From positions 1 through 17,903 of the forward strand of contig CAYSLC010000111.1 of the NCBI GenBank assembly GCA_964431545.1: a stretch of 17,903 bases of DNA. The letters run 5' to 3'. Positions 1-7,227 of the stretch are shown here, in pieces. The DNA is from CAYSLC01 sp964431545. Lineage in GTDB: Bacteria; Desulfobacterota; Desulfobacteria; Desulfobacterales; JAABSP01. The position numbers were made by a program, and so were the translations under genes. The notes beneath the pieces were generated by a model that searched no databases, was not told the origin of the DNA, and worked only from the letters and a program-made list of their open reading frames with translations. Position 1 is the stretch's first letter. Each line of letters begins with the position of its first letter.

Positions 1-106
1 CCCCCCCCCCCCCCCCCCCCCCCCCCCCCCATTTTTAATCCCCCGCCCCCCCCCGCTATCTACACTCGACTAGTCGTCGGCAGCGTCAGATGTGTATAAG
101 CGCCAG
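1..106. other. Sequencing artefact: poly-C plus Illumina Nextera adapter
   Basis: This stretch is not genomic. Bases 1-57 are almost all C. Bases 58-65 (ATCTACAC) match the end of the Illumina P5 oligo. Bases 66-73 (TCGACTAG) sit where the i5 index belongs and match Nextera index S513 as I remember it. Bases 74-87 match the Nextera Read 1 adapter, and 88-100 match the first 13 bases of the transposase mosaic end. Bases 101-106 fit the rest of the mosaic end apart from two A-to-C differences. Poly-C is the complement of the poly-G that two-colour Illumina instruments write when a read runs off the library molecule. Genomic sequence therefore begins between 101 and 107. Confidence 0.97.
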
Positions 107-1340
107 GGACCACGGAGGCCGTCGTATCCGGGCCGGCGGCCGGCGGCGCCGCCGGGGCCGCCCCGGAGGCGGGGCGCCCGGCCTCCCGGCCGCTCTCCCC
201 GCGGGCGACCCCGGTGTCGTCCGCGGGCTTGCAGGGAATCTGAAACCGGAAGACCGACCCGCTCCCCGGCCGGCTCTCCACCGCGATCTCCCCTCCCATC
301 AGCGCCACGATCCTCTTGGTGATGGACAGGCCGAGTCCGGACCCCTCGGAGGCACGTTTTCCCGCCTCGGCCTGGCTGAAGGGCTCAAAGAGGGTGGCCG
401 CCTCCGGGTCGGTGATCCCGGGACCGGTGTCCTCCACCTCGAACCGGATCCGGGTCCCCTCCCCCTCCGGCGGGCAATCGACCCGAAGAACCACCCGGCC
501 GGCCTCGGTGAACTTGATGCCGTTGCCCACCAGGTTGATGATCGCCTGCCGGAGCCGCAGTTCGTCGATCCGTACATACCGCGGAACCGACTCGCTTCTT
601 TCGAATCGCAGCTCCAGGCGCCGGGCCTGGGCCCTGGGGGCGAGCATCCGCTCCAGATCCTCGAGGAGCCGGTGGAGATCGGCGTCGGTCTCCCCCAGGG
701 TGGCCTGGCCCGCCTCGATCTTGGAGAGGTCCAGGAGCTGTTCGATGAGGCGGAGCAGGTGCTTGCCGCTCTCTCTGATGATTCTCACATGGTCCCGGTC
801 CTCGTCCGTGACGGTGGCGCTCCGGTCCAGGAGCCGGGAGAACCCGATGATGGCGTTGAGGGGGGTCCGAAGCTCGTGGCTCACATTGGCCAGGAAGACG
901 GTCTTGGCCCGGTTGGCCGCCTCGGCCCGCTCCTTGGCCTGCTCCAGTTCCGCCGCCTGGCGTCTGATGCGCAGGTGGGTGCGGATCCGGTGGAGCACCT
1001 CCTCTTTCCGGGCCGGCTTGGTGATGTAATCGACCCCGCCGCAGGTGTAGGCGTTGATCTTGTCGGCGACGCTGTCCAGGGCCGTCATGAAGATCACGGG
1101 AATCTCCCGTGTCCTCGGGTTGGCCTTCAACGCCCGGCAGGTGTCGAACCCGTCCATGCCGGGCATCAGGACGTCCATGAGGATCAGGGCCGGGGTCAGC
1201 AGTTCCGCCCGTTTCACCCCCATGGTTCCGCTCCGGGCGATGGCGGCTTCCAGGCCCGACTCGGTGAGATAATCGACGATCATCCGGATATTGTTGGGAT
1301 TGTCGTCGATGATCAGAATGGTGTTGTTTTCGGTATCCAT
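107..1340 (-). CDS. Receiver-histidine kinase hybrid, C-terminus cut by contig end
   Basis: Cytoplasmic two-component protein with no signal peptide or membrane segment. Residues 1-122 are a receiver domain: acidic pair D12/D13, phospho-acceptor D56 (in LILMDVLMPGMDG) and K108 (in YITKPA). A short coiled coil leads to a HisKA domain with H155 in the motif VSHELRTPLNAIIGF. A HATPase_c domain follows, with an N box (LVGNGIKF), a G1 box (EDTGPGI) and a G2 box (GSGLGLSI). After the kinase comes an Ala/Pro/Gly-rich linker, which suggests another domain (receiver or HPt) was lost at the contig end. The last trustworthy residue is about 411; the open frame continues into adapter and gains a false tail. 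No clear Shine-Dalgarno precedes the ATG at 1340. The gene diverges from the NMT1 hybrid kinase. With no sensor domain of its own, it may be fed by another kinase (inference). Confidence 0.93.
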
Positions 1341-1518
1341 CGCCAGACGCCGGCCGTTTTTTCGTGTTTGCAGCCATCCGGGTCGAAAGGGCGTCGGGGC
1401 GCCGGAGACCGGCCCCGCGGCCCTCGGGAGAATCCTAAGATCTCACAGAACTTCGATCGGGTCAAACCCTTCGGGGACGGGTGGAAGGTCTCCCCGGCCG
1501 GAGGGGGTGTCGCGTTGC

Positions 1519-1548
1519 TTGATATTTCAACTCGTTTAAAGATAGAAT
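1519..1548 (+). promoter_or_regulatory. Candidate sigma70-type promoter for the NMT1 hybrid kinase operon
   Basis: TTGATA at 1519-1524 (5 of 6 with the -35 consensus) and TAGAAT at 1543-1548 (5 of 6 with the -10 consensus) are separated by 18 bases. The site lies in a locally AT-rich patch within a GC-rich intergenic region. Transcription would start near 1555 and give a leader of about 175 nt before the ATG at 1729. Confidence 0.55.
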
Positions 1549-1580
1549 CGCCGAGAGGATCGATTCGGGCTTCCCCGTGG

Positions 1581-1610
1581 TTCCGACCGGTTCCGGCCGG
1601 TTCAGACCCG
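1581..1610. repeat. Three imperfect 10-bp direct repeats in the leader
   Basis: The units TTCCGACCGG (1581-1590), TTCCGGCCGG (1591-1600) and TTCAGACCCG (1601-1610) lie head to tail, with a period close to one helical turn. They sit about 30-60 bases downstream of the predicted -10. That placement would suit a roadblock-type operator or an RNA element, but low-complexity GC sequence can give such repeats by chance. Confidence 0.4.
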
Positions 1611-1728
1611 GGGCGGCCGCCGGCCGGTCATCGGCAGGGAAATTGCATTTGCCTCGAAGGTTGTACGGGATCGCTTCATGGAATCCCGATGTCTTGGAAA
1701 TGAAGTATGGGCGCCTGGGGGGAGTTGA

Positions 1729-4700
1729 ATGAAAAGACTTGTGTTCGCCCTGACCATCCTGATCGCGTTGTCCATCTGGTCGGCCTTCGGCCAGAAGCCG
1801 TCCGAGCCGGATCCGCCTTCGAACACCGTGGTTCTCCAGTTGAAATGGTACCACCAGTTCCAGTTCGCCGGCTACTATGCGGCCCTGGAGCAGGGGTTCT
1901 ACCGGGATGCCGGACTGGAGGTGGAGATCCGGGAGGGGGACCCGAGGACCGACTCGGTGGAGGAGGTGGTCGCGGGCCGGGCACAGTACGGCGTCACCAA
2001 CAGCGACGTGCTCCTGCGCCGGCTGCGGGGGGACCCCGTGGTGGTGTTGGCGGCCATCTTCCAACACTCGCCCCTGGTGTTCATCGCCACGGAAAGCTCC
2101 GGGATCCGCCATCCCCAGGACATGATCGGCCGTCGGGTGGGGATCAGCCGGTCCACCCGGGACGCCGAGCTGCTGGCGATGCTCCAGAACGAAGGGCTCT
2201 CCCTCGACGACATCGAGCCGCCGGCCGGGGGCCGATTCAGCTACTCCATGTACTTCGACGGCAGCGCCGACGCCGGCAGCGCCTACATCACCAACGAACC
2301 CTTCTTTCTGGAACAAAGGAACATCCCCTACCGGCTGTTTCGGCCGCTGACCTATGGGATCGATTTTTACGGAGACAGCCTGTTCACCTCGGAGGCCGAA
2401 CGGTCCGCGCACCCGGATCGGGTCGAACGCTTCCGGGAGGCGAGCCTTCGGGGATGGGCCTACGCCATGTCCCACAAGGAGGAGATGGTCGACACCATCA
2501 TCGGCCGGTACGGATCCCGCAAGAGCCGGGAGCACCTTCTCTATGAAGCCGAGAAGATGATGGAGCTGATCCTGCCCAGGCTCGTCGAGATCGGCCACAT
2601 GAATCCGGGGAGATGGCGCCACGTGGCCGACACGCTGGTGGATCTGGAAATGGCGGCGCCAGGGTATGATCTGGACGGCTTCATATATGATCCGGACCCG
2701 GGGCCGAATCTCACCCGCATCCGACAGGTGATGAAGACCCTGCTTTTCGTCACCATCGCGGCGGGGTGCGGCCTGTTCATCCTTCTGTACTTCAACCGGC
2801 GGCTTCGAAGGGAGGTGCGGGAACGGGAGGAGGCGGAGAAGATCCTGCGGTTCCAGGCGGAGCTGATGGACCAGATCCAGGACAACATCGTGGCCACCGA
2901 TACCGAGGGCCGGATCATCTATGTGAACGAGGCCGTCCTGAAATCCCTCGGAAAATCCCGGGAGCGGATGATCGGAAAGACCGTCCACGCGTTCGGCGAC
3001 CCCGAAACCGCCGATTACCAGCGGGAGATCATCGAAAAGACCCTTTCGGAAGGCCACTGGCGGGGACGGGTGGTCAACCGGGCTGAGGATGGGTCGATCC
3101 GCATCTTCGAATCCCGCACCTGGACCGCCCGGGACCCGGGGGGAAAGACGACCGGTCTGGTGGGCGTTTCCACGGACGTCACCGAACTGACCCGGATGGC
3201 CGAGGACCTCAAAGCCGCCAAGGAGGCGGCCGATTCCGCCAATCAGGCCAAGAGCCGGTTTCTCGCCAACATGAGCCATGAAATCCGAACCCCCATGAAC
3301 GCCATCCTCGGCTTCAGCGAGATCCTGCTCAAGCGCACGGACGATGCCCAGGCCAACGCCTATCTGAGCAGCATCCACGCCAGCGGGAAGGCCCTGATTT
3401 CCCTCATCGACGATATTCTGGATCTCTCCAAGATCGAGGCCGGGAAGATGGAGATCCTGCCCGAACCCCTCCGGATCCGGGACCTGTTGCGGGAGATGGG
3501 CGCCATGTTCGGCCGGAAGGCGGCGGAGAAAGGGATCGCTCTGGAGATCTTCGTTCCCGAAGATTTCCCGCGGGTCCTGGTCCTCGACGAGACGAGGCTC
3601 CGGCAGATGCTGATCAATCTGGTGGGCAACGCCGTCAAATTTACCCAGCGGGGCCACGTTCGGATCAGCGTCGGCATACCCTTCCGGAGCCCGGAAGAGG
3701 AACCGGCGCCGCCGGGCCGGTCGGACATCGTCTTTTTTGTGGAGGACACCGGCTGCGGCATTCCCCGAAGTGAGCAGGAACGGGTGTTCGACCCCTTCCG
3801 GCAGCGGGAGGGCCAGCGGGCGTCGGATCTGGGCGGCACCGGGCTCGGCCTGGCCATCACCCGGACCCTGGCTTCGTTGATGAACGGCGAGGTGACCCTG
3901 GAGAGCCGGGTCGGCCGGGGAAGCACGTTCCGGGTGGTCTTTCGGGATGTTCCGGTGGAAGACGACCCGGCGGCCGAGGCGCCGCCCTGTCGGGCCGAAG
4001 AGGACGAGATCAGGTTCAGCCCGGCCACCCTTCTGCTGGTGGACGACGTGCCCGCCAACCGGACGCTGATCCGAGGTTTCCTCCAGGACCAGCCGCTTGC
4101 GATCATCGAGGCCCAGGATGGGGAGCACTCCCTTCGGTTGTTGCGGTTTCGGGGGTTTGCGGCCCCTTGGGTCGAGGAGATTCCACGGCCCGACCTGATT
4201 CTCATGGACCTGCGCATGCCGGGCATGGACGGTTACGAGGTGACCCGACGGATCAAGGAGAGCCGGGAGTATGGGGGCCTCCCCGTGATCGCGTTCACCG
4301 CCTCGGCCATGAAGGAGGAGGAGGAGAAGACCCGGTCGCTGTTCGACGGATATATCCGAAAGCCGGTCAGCCGGTCCCAGGTTTTCGAGGCGCTGCAAGC
4401 ATTTCTCCCGTGGGAATCGGTCGTGGAAAAGCCGCGCGAACCGGACCCGGTGGGCGCTTCCTCCGTCGGGGCGGCGGCCCGGGAGCGGCTTCCCGAGGCG
4501 GCGGCCCGGCTGGAGTCGGAGATGCTGCCCCGCTGCCGGGAGATCATGGACCTGTTCTACATCGACGATGTGGTCCGGTTCGCCGGAGATCTGGCCGGGG
4601 TGGCCTCGGAGTACGGGATCGGATCGTTGTCGGCGTTTGCGGGGGACCTTTCGGCAAGCGCGGAAACATTTGATGTGGAGCGGATGACCCGCCTCATGCG

Positions 4701-4740
4701 GGGGTTCGAGGATCTGGTGGATGAAATCGGAAGGGGGTGA
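1729..4740 (+). CDS. Hybrid sensor histidine kinase: NMT1/THI5-like sensor, PAS, HisKA, HATPase, receiver
   Basis: Membrane-bound hybrid kinase of 1003 residues. Residues 1-22 look like a signal peptide. Residues 32 to about 260 are an NMT1/THI5-type periplasmic binding domain, recognised from LKWYHQFQFAGYYAA and from the pattern of SsuA/THI5 proteins. One membrane helix spans about 337-356, followed by a charged coiled coil, a PAS domain (about 375-490), HisKA with H517 (in NMSHEIRTPMNAI), and HATPase_c with EDTGCGIP and GTGLGLAI. A receiver at about 790-905 has phospho-acceptor D827 (in LILMDLRMPGMDGYE) and K in YIRKPV. The last 90 residues are helical and HPt-like in length, but I see no HPt histidine motif. 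GGGGGGAG lies four bases before the ATG. The response regulator gene starts one base after the stop, so they are probably cotranscribed partners. The ligand cannot be read from sequence; relatives bind pyrimidine precursors or sulfonates. Confidence 0.95.
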   Translation: MKRLVFALTILIALSIWSAFGQKPSEPDPPSNTVVLQLKWYHQFQFAGYYAALEQGFYRDAGLEVEIREGDPRTDSVEEVVAGRAQYGVTNSDVLLRRLRGDPVVVLAAIFQHSPLVFIATESSGIRHPQDMIGRRVGISRSTRDAELLAMLQNEGLSLDDIEPPAGGRFSYSMYFDGSADAGSAYITNEPFFLEQRNIPYRLFRPLTYGIDFYGDSLFTSEAERSAHPDRVERFREASLRGWAYAMSHKEEMVDTIIGRYGSRKSREHLLYEAEKMMELILPRLVEIGHMNPGRWRHVADTLVDLEMAAPGYDLDGFIYDPDPGPNLTRIRQVMKTLLFVTIAAGCGLFILLYFNRRLRREVREREEAEKILRFQAELMDQIQDNIVATDTEGRIIYVNEAVLKSLGKSRERMIGKTVHAFGDPETADYQREIIEKTLSEGHWRGRVVNRAEDGSIRIFESRTWTARDPGGKTTGLVGVSTDVTELTRMAEDLKAAKEAADSANQAKSRFLANMSHEIRTPMNAILGFSEILLKRTDDAQANAYLSSIHASGKALISLIDDILDLSKIEAGKMEILPEPLRIRDLLREMGAMFGRKAAEKGIALEIFVPEDFPRVLVLDETRLRQMLINLVGNAVKFTQRGHVRISVGIPFRSPEEEPAPPGRSDIVFFVEDTGCGIPRSEQERVFDPFRQREGQRASDLGGTGLGLAITRTLASLMNGEVTLESRVGRGSTFRVVFRDVPVEDDPAAEAPPCRAEEDEIRFSPATLLLVDDVPANRTLIRGFLQDQPLAIIEAQDGEHSLRLLRFRGFAAPWVEEIPRPDLILMDLRMPGMDGYEVTRRIKESREYGGLPVIAFTASAMKEEEEKTRSLFDGYIRKPVSRSQVFEALQAFLPWESVVEKPREPDPVGASSVGAAARERLPEAAARLESEMLPRCREIMDLFYIDDVVRFAGDLAGVASEYGIGSLSAFAGDLSASAETFDVERMTRLMRGFEDLVDEIGRG

Positions 4741-4741
4741 C

Positions 4742-5626
4742 ATGGAATCGCAAGCCGCGGATGTTTTGGTGGTCGAGGATGACCCGGGGAGTCTGAAATA
4801 CCTGTTGAGCCTGTTGTCGCGGGAGGGATATCGGGTCCGTACCGCCCGGAACGGGGAATCGGCCCTCCGGTCGGCACGGCGGAAACCGCCGGACCTGGTG
4901 CTGCTCGACGTGGTGCTTCCGGACCTCGACGGCTTCGAGGTCTGTGACTGGCTCAAATCCGATCCCGGGTCGGCCGTGCCGGTGATCTTCCTGACCGCGA
5001 TCAAGGGGGAGCCCCGGGACATCGTCCGGGGCTTTTCCGTGGGCGGCGTGGACTATGTGACCAAACCTTTCACCGCCGAGGAGCTGCTGGCCCGGGTCCG
5101 AACCCATTTGGAACTCAAGCGGCTGCGGGATCATCTGGCCGGCCAGGTGTCCCGGCGGACGGCGGAGCTGGAATCGGCAAACGTCGAGCTGGAGCGGATG
5201 AACACCACCCGGGAGGTTTTGCTGAAACAGATGGAATGGAAGCGGGAGCAGCAGGAGGACAATGTCGTCCACAGCGTGGGGGAGATGGTCCTGCCGCTGC
5301 TGTCGAAATTGGAGCGGAGCGGGTTGACGGGGCACCAGCAACAGTTGACGGAGTTGATCCGGGATCGGTTGCGGGCGCTCATCTCCCCCTTTGCAAAGAA
5401 CTTGTCTTCCCCCGCCTACGGGCTGACCAACTCCGAACTCCAGGTGGCCGAAATGATCCGGGAGCGGAAGCGGACCAAGGAGATCGCCCATCTTTTAGGC
5501 GTTTCGGAGAAGACGGTGGTGTTCCACCGGAATTCCATCCGGCAGAAGCTCGACCTGGTCGGCCGAAAGGTGAACCTGGCGACGTATCTGGAAAACCTCG
5601 GCCGCCGGAAATCGTGGGATGAGTAG
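4742..5626 (+). CDS. Response regulator: receiver, coiled coil, LuxR-type HTH
   Basis: Cytoplasmic transcription factor of 294 residues. The receiver covers 1-125, with acidic residues E12/D13/D14, phospho-acceptor D56 (in LVLLDVVLPDLDGFE), T85 and K108 (in YVTKPF). A long amphipathic helical stretch (about 125-225) links it to a LuxR/GerE helix-turn-helix near 230-280, recognised from LTNSELQVAEMIRE, TKEIAHLLGVSEKTV and FHRNSIRQKL. An earlier in-frame ATG at 4721 overlaps the kinase gene. I chose 4742 because GGAAGGGGG lies just upstream and the protein then begins like other receivers. It is almost certainly the output partner of the hybrid kinase one base upstream. The long linker between receiver and HTH is more than a standard NarL-type protein has and probably mediates dimerisation. 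Confidence 0.95.
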   Translation: MESQAADVLVVEDDPGSLKYLLSLLSREGYRVRTARNGESALRSARRKPPDLVLLDVVLPDLDGFEVCDWLKSDPGSAVPVIFLTAIKGEPRDIVRGFSVGGVDYVTKPFTAEELLARVRTHLELKRLRDHLAGQVSRRTAELESANVELERMNTTREVLLKQMEWKREQQEDNVVHSVGEMVLPLLSKLERSGLTGHQQQLTELIRDRLRALISPFAKNLSSPAYGLTNSELQVAEMIRERKRTKEIAHLLGVSEKTVVFHRNSIRQKLDLVGRKVNLATYLENLGRRKSWDE

Positions 5627-6068
5627 TCCGAAGGGCCGGAAAAACCTCGCCGCCTCTCGGGATCATCGTTTTTTTTCGACAGATCACCCGGTCGGTCCCT
5701 CGGTCGCCCCATGGGGAAACATTCTCCACAGGGGGTGATTTTTCCCCAATTTACAGACGAATTGATGGGAAATCGATGGGTTATAGGGTCAAGGCGCCGG
5801 TCGGGCAGTGGAAATTTTTCCCCGTTTGACCGGCCTTTTCCCCTGCCGACCCCCTTTTCTGGGATCCCGCCCACCGCCGGGTCCCCTTCCATGCGGATTT
5901 TCCGGATCTGGCCTGAAAATTGAATCCTCCACCCACCTTCCCGGGGGCGAGCGCCCCGGGGAACGGCGGAAGTCTCGATACCGTACCATTTCCATCACGT
6001 TGATCACCCATGACCGATGGCGGCCACTCCGGTCCCGGAATCCCCATCGAGACGCGGAGGCGGGCTGA
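5627..6068. other. Intergenic leader, 442 bases, non-coding
   Basis: No gene with coding character was seen. An eight-T run at 5669-5676 follows the response regulator gene but has no convincing stem before it, so it is at best a weak terminator. The palindrome CCCCATGGGG is at 5707-5716. The string TTTTTCCCC occurs twice, near 5740 and near 5814. A strong imperfect hairpin at 5938-5963 lies about 100 bases before the next start codon. Confidence 0.55.
5938..5963 (+). promoter_or_regulatory. Strong imperfect hairpin in the leader of the 72-residue gene
   Basis: TTCCC at 5938-5942 pairs with GGGAA at 5959-5963, and GGGGC at 5944-5948 pairs with GCCCC at 5953-5957 across a GAGC tetraloop. A single G-G mismatch separates the two stems. 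No T-run follows, so a simple terminator is unlikely. It could be an mRNA leader structure for the operon starting at 6069, or an untested regulatory RNA element. Confidence 0.4.
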
Positions 6069-6287
6069 ATGAGCTTTTGCGCGAAGAAAAGACAGATTCG
6101 AAGTATCAGCGTCACCGAAGAGGCCACCATCCTCAAATTCACCTCCGGCGGAAGGCTCCGGTTGAAAAGCCTGGATGTCGTGGAGATTCTGGCATTGAAG
6201 GAGGGCGAGACGGTGAAGTTCAAGCTGACCGGGGATGGTCGACTGAAGTGGATCGGCAAGAACGGCAAAAAGTTGTGGTCCCTGTAA
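6069..6287 (+). CDS. Small hypothetical protein, 72 residues
   Basis: I do not recognise this family with confidence. The product is small, basic and soluble, with alternating hydrophobic residues that suggest a compact beta-rich fold. It has no signal peptide, membrane helix or obvious catalytic motif. GGAGG at 6056-6060 lies eight bases before the ATG, which supports real translation. Its rhythm (hydrophobic strand, Gly-rich turn, LKSLDVVEI, then GDGRLKWIGKNG near the end) faintly resembles short DUF2442-type proteins, but this is a visual impression only. The gene precedes a soluble histidine kinase by 66 bases on the same strand. It may belong to that operon, as a leader gene, kinase modulator or unrelated passenger. 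Confidence 0.7.
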   Translation: MSFCAKKRQIRSISVTEEATILKFTSGGRLRLKSLDVVEILALKEGETVKFKLTGDGRLKWIGKNGKKLWSL

Positions 6288-6353
6288 ACCGGTGTACAAA
6301 GGACGGGAAAGATGATATCCACGGCACGATCACGATCACCAAGAGGACCTGAA

Positions 6354-7163
6354 ATGGAGGCGTTCCCGGATCTCAATGACCTGACCCTTCAGCGGGCGAA
6401 AATGGAAGCCCTCGGCACCTTGGCCGGCGGCGTCGCCCACGACCTGAGAAACCTGTTGTGCCCGATCATCGGCCATGCGGAGCTGGCCATGTTCAGCCTG
6501 GGGAAGGATGCGGAGGCCAGATCCCACCTGGAGAAGATCCTCGCCGCGGCCAGGAAGAGCGAGGAACTCTTGACCCTGATCCTCGGCTTCTGCAAACCGG
6601 AGACGGGGGACCTTCGCCCCCTGCGCCCTCAGACGGTCCTCCGGGAGGGGCTCGTCTTTCTCCGGTCCTCCATCCCCGACAACATCGAGATCCGGTGCCA
6701 CCTGGACGACGAATGCGGGCCGGTCGGGGTGGATCCGGGGCATATTCATCTGATGCTGGTCAACCTCTGCGCCAACGCCTGGCACGCCGTCGGAAGGGAC
6801 GGGGGAACCATCGATGTCGCCCTTTTCGAAGAGGGGCCGGCATCCCGGGGGGAGCCCGGCGCAACCGGCCGGGGGGATTCCTGGGTCAAGCTGGTCGTCA
6901 AGGACGACGGCCCGGGGATTCCGGAAGAGATCCGGCACCGGATCTTCGACCCCTATTTCACCACCAAGGATAGCGGCCGGGGCAGCGGGCTGGGCCTTTT
7001 CATCGTCCGGCGGATCGTGGAAACCGCCGGCGGAACGATCCAGGTGATCAGCGCTCCCCACCAGGGGACCACCGTCGAAATCGCCTTGCCGAAGGCGGCC
7101 GAAAGGGGCCATGCCATGGAATGTACAGTGGACGGGATCATTCCGAGGGCCTCCAGGGAGTGA
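6354..7163 (+). CDS. Soluble sensor-less histidine kinase
   Basis: Cytoplasmic kinase of 269 residues made only of a dimerisation/phospho-acceptor domain and an ATPase domain. The H box is LAGGVAHDLRNLL, with H29 as phospho-acceptor, of the subtype usually seen as AHDFNNLL in NtrB-like and PAS-linked kinases. The N box is in MLVNLCANAWHA, the G1 box is DDGPGIP, the F box FDPYFTT and the G2 box GSGLGLFIV. There is no PAS, membrane or receiver domain, so the input signal must come through a partner. An earlier ATG at 6312 exists. I prefer 6354 because AGAGGA ends seven bases upstream and the family alignment begins soon after. The extra C-terminal tail after the last strand has no recognisable domain. 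It lies directly before two periplasmic binding protein genes. Confidence 0.9.
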   Translation: MEAFPDLNDLTLQRAKMEALGTLAGGVAHDLRNLLCPIIGHAELAMFSLGKDAEARSHLEKILAAARKSEELLTLILGFCKPETGDLRPLRPQTVLREGLVFLRSSIPDNIEIRCHLDDECGPVGVDPGHIHLMLVNLCANAWHAVGRDGGTIDVALFEEGPASRGEPGATGRGDSWVKLVVKDDGPGIPEEIRHRIFDPYFTTKDSGRGSGLGLFIVRRIVETAGGTIQVISAPHQGTTVEIALPKAAERGHAMECTVDGIIPRASRE

Positions 7164-7227
7164 CGCTTCCATGGCCGGGGGAAGGAATCGGGGGAGTTTC
7201 ATGAAACCCGTCGGGACCGGAGGATCG

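Larger units (their letters stand above)
1341..1728. other. Divergent intergenic region between two kinase genes
   Basis: A 388-base non-coding stretch between the minus-strand receiver-kinase and the plus-strand hybrid kinase. It holds a plus-strand promoter at 1519-1548 and three imperfect 10-bp direct repeats at 1581-1610. A weak minus-strand -35-like element, GGTCAA on the plus strand at 1460-1465, has no convincing -10. I saw no small gene with a ribosome site here. Confidence 0.6.

Noticed and set aside
90..1703. Plus-strand open frame of 537 codons
   Set aside because: Its start codon lies in the Nextera adapter and the rest is antisense to the receiver-kinase gene.
4721..4741. Earlier ATG for the response regulator
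   Set aside because: The ATG at 4742 has a better ribosome site immediately upstream and gives a standard receiver N-terminus. The earlier start would add seven residues within the kinase gene end.
1462..5022. Minus-strand open frame of 1186 codons
   Set aside because: It is antisense to the hybrid kinase and response regulator, is rich in His, Pro, Gly and Arg, and shows no domain. It is a by-product of GC-rich codon use on the other strand.
5711..5923. Possible 70-residue gene in the gap after the response regulator
   Set aside because: No ribosome site, a Pro/Ser/Arg-rich product without hydrophobic core, and TTTTTCCCC low-complexity strings within it.
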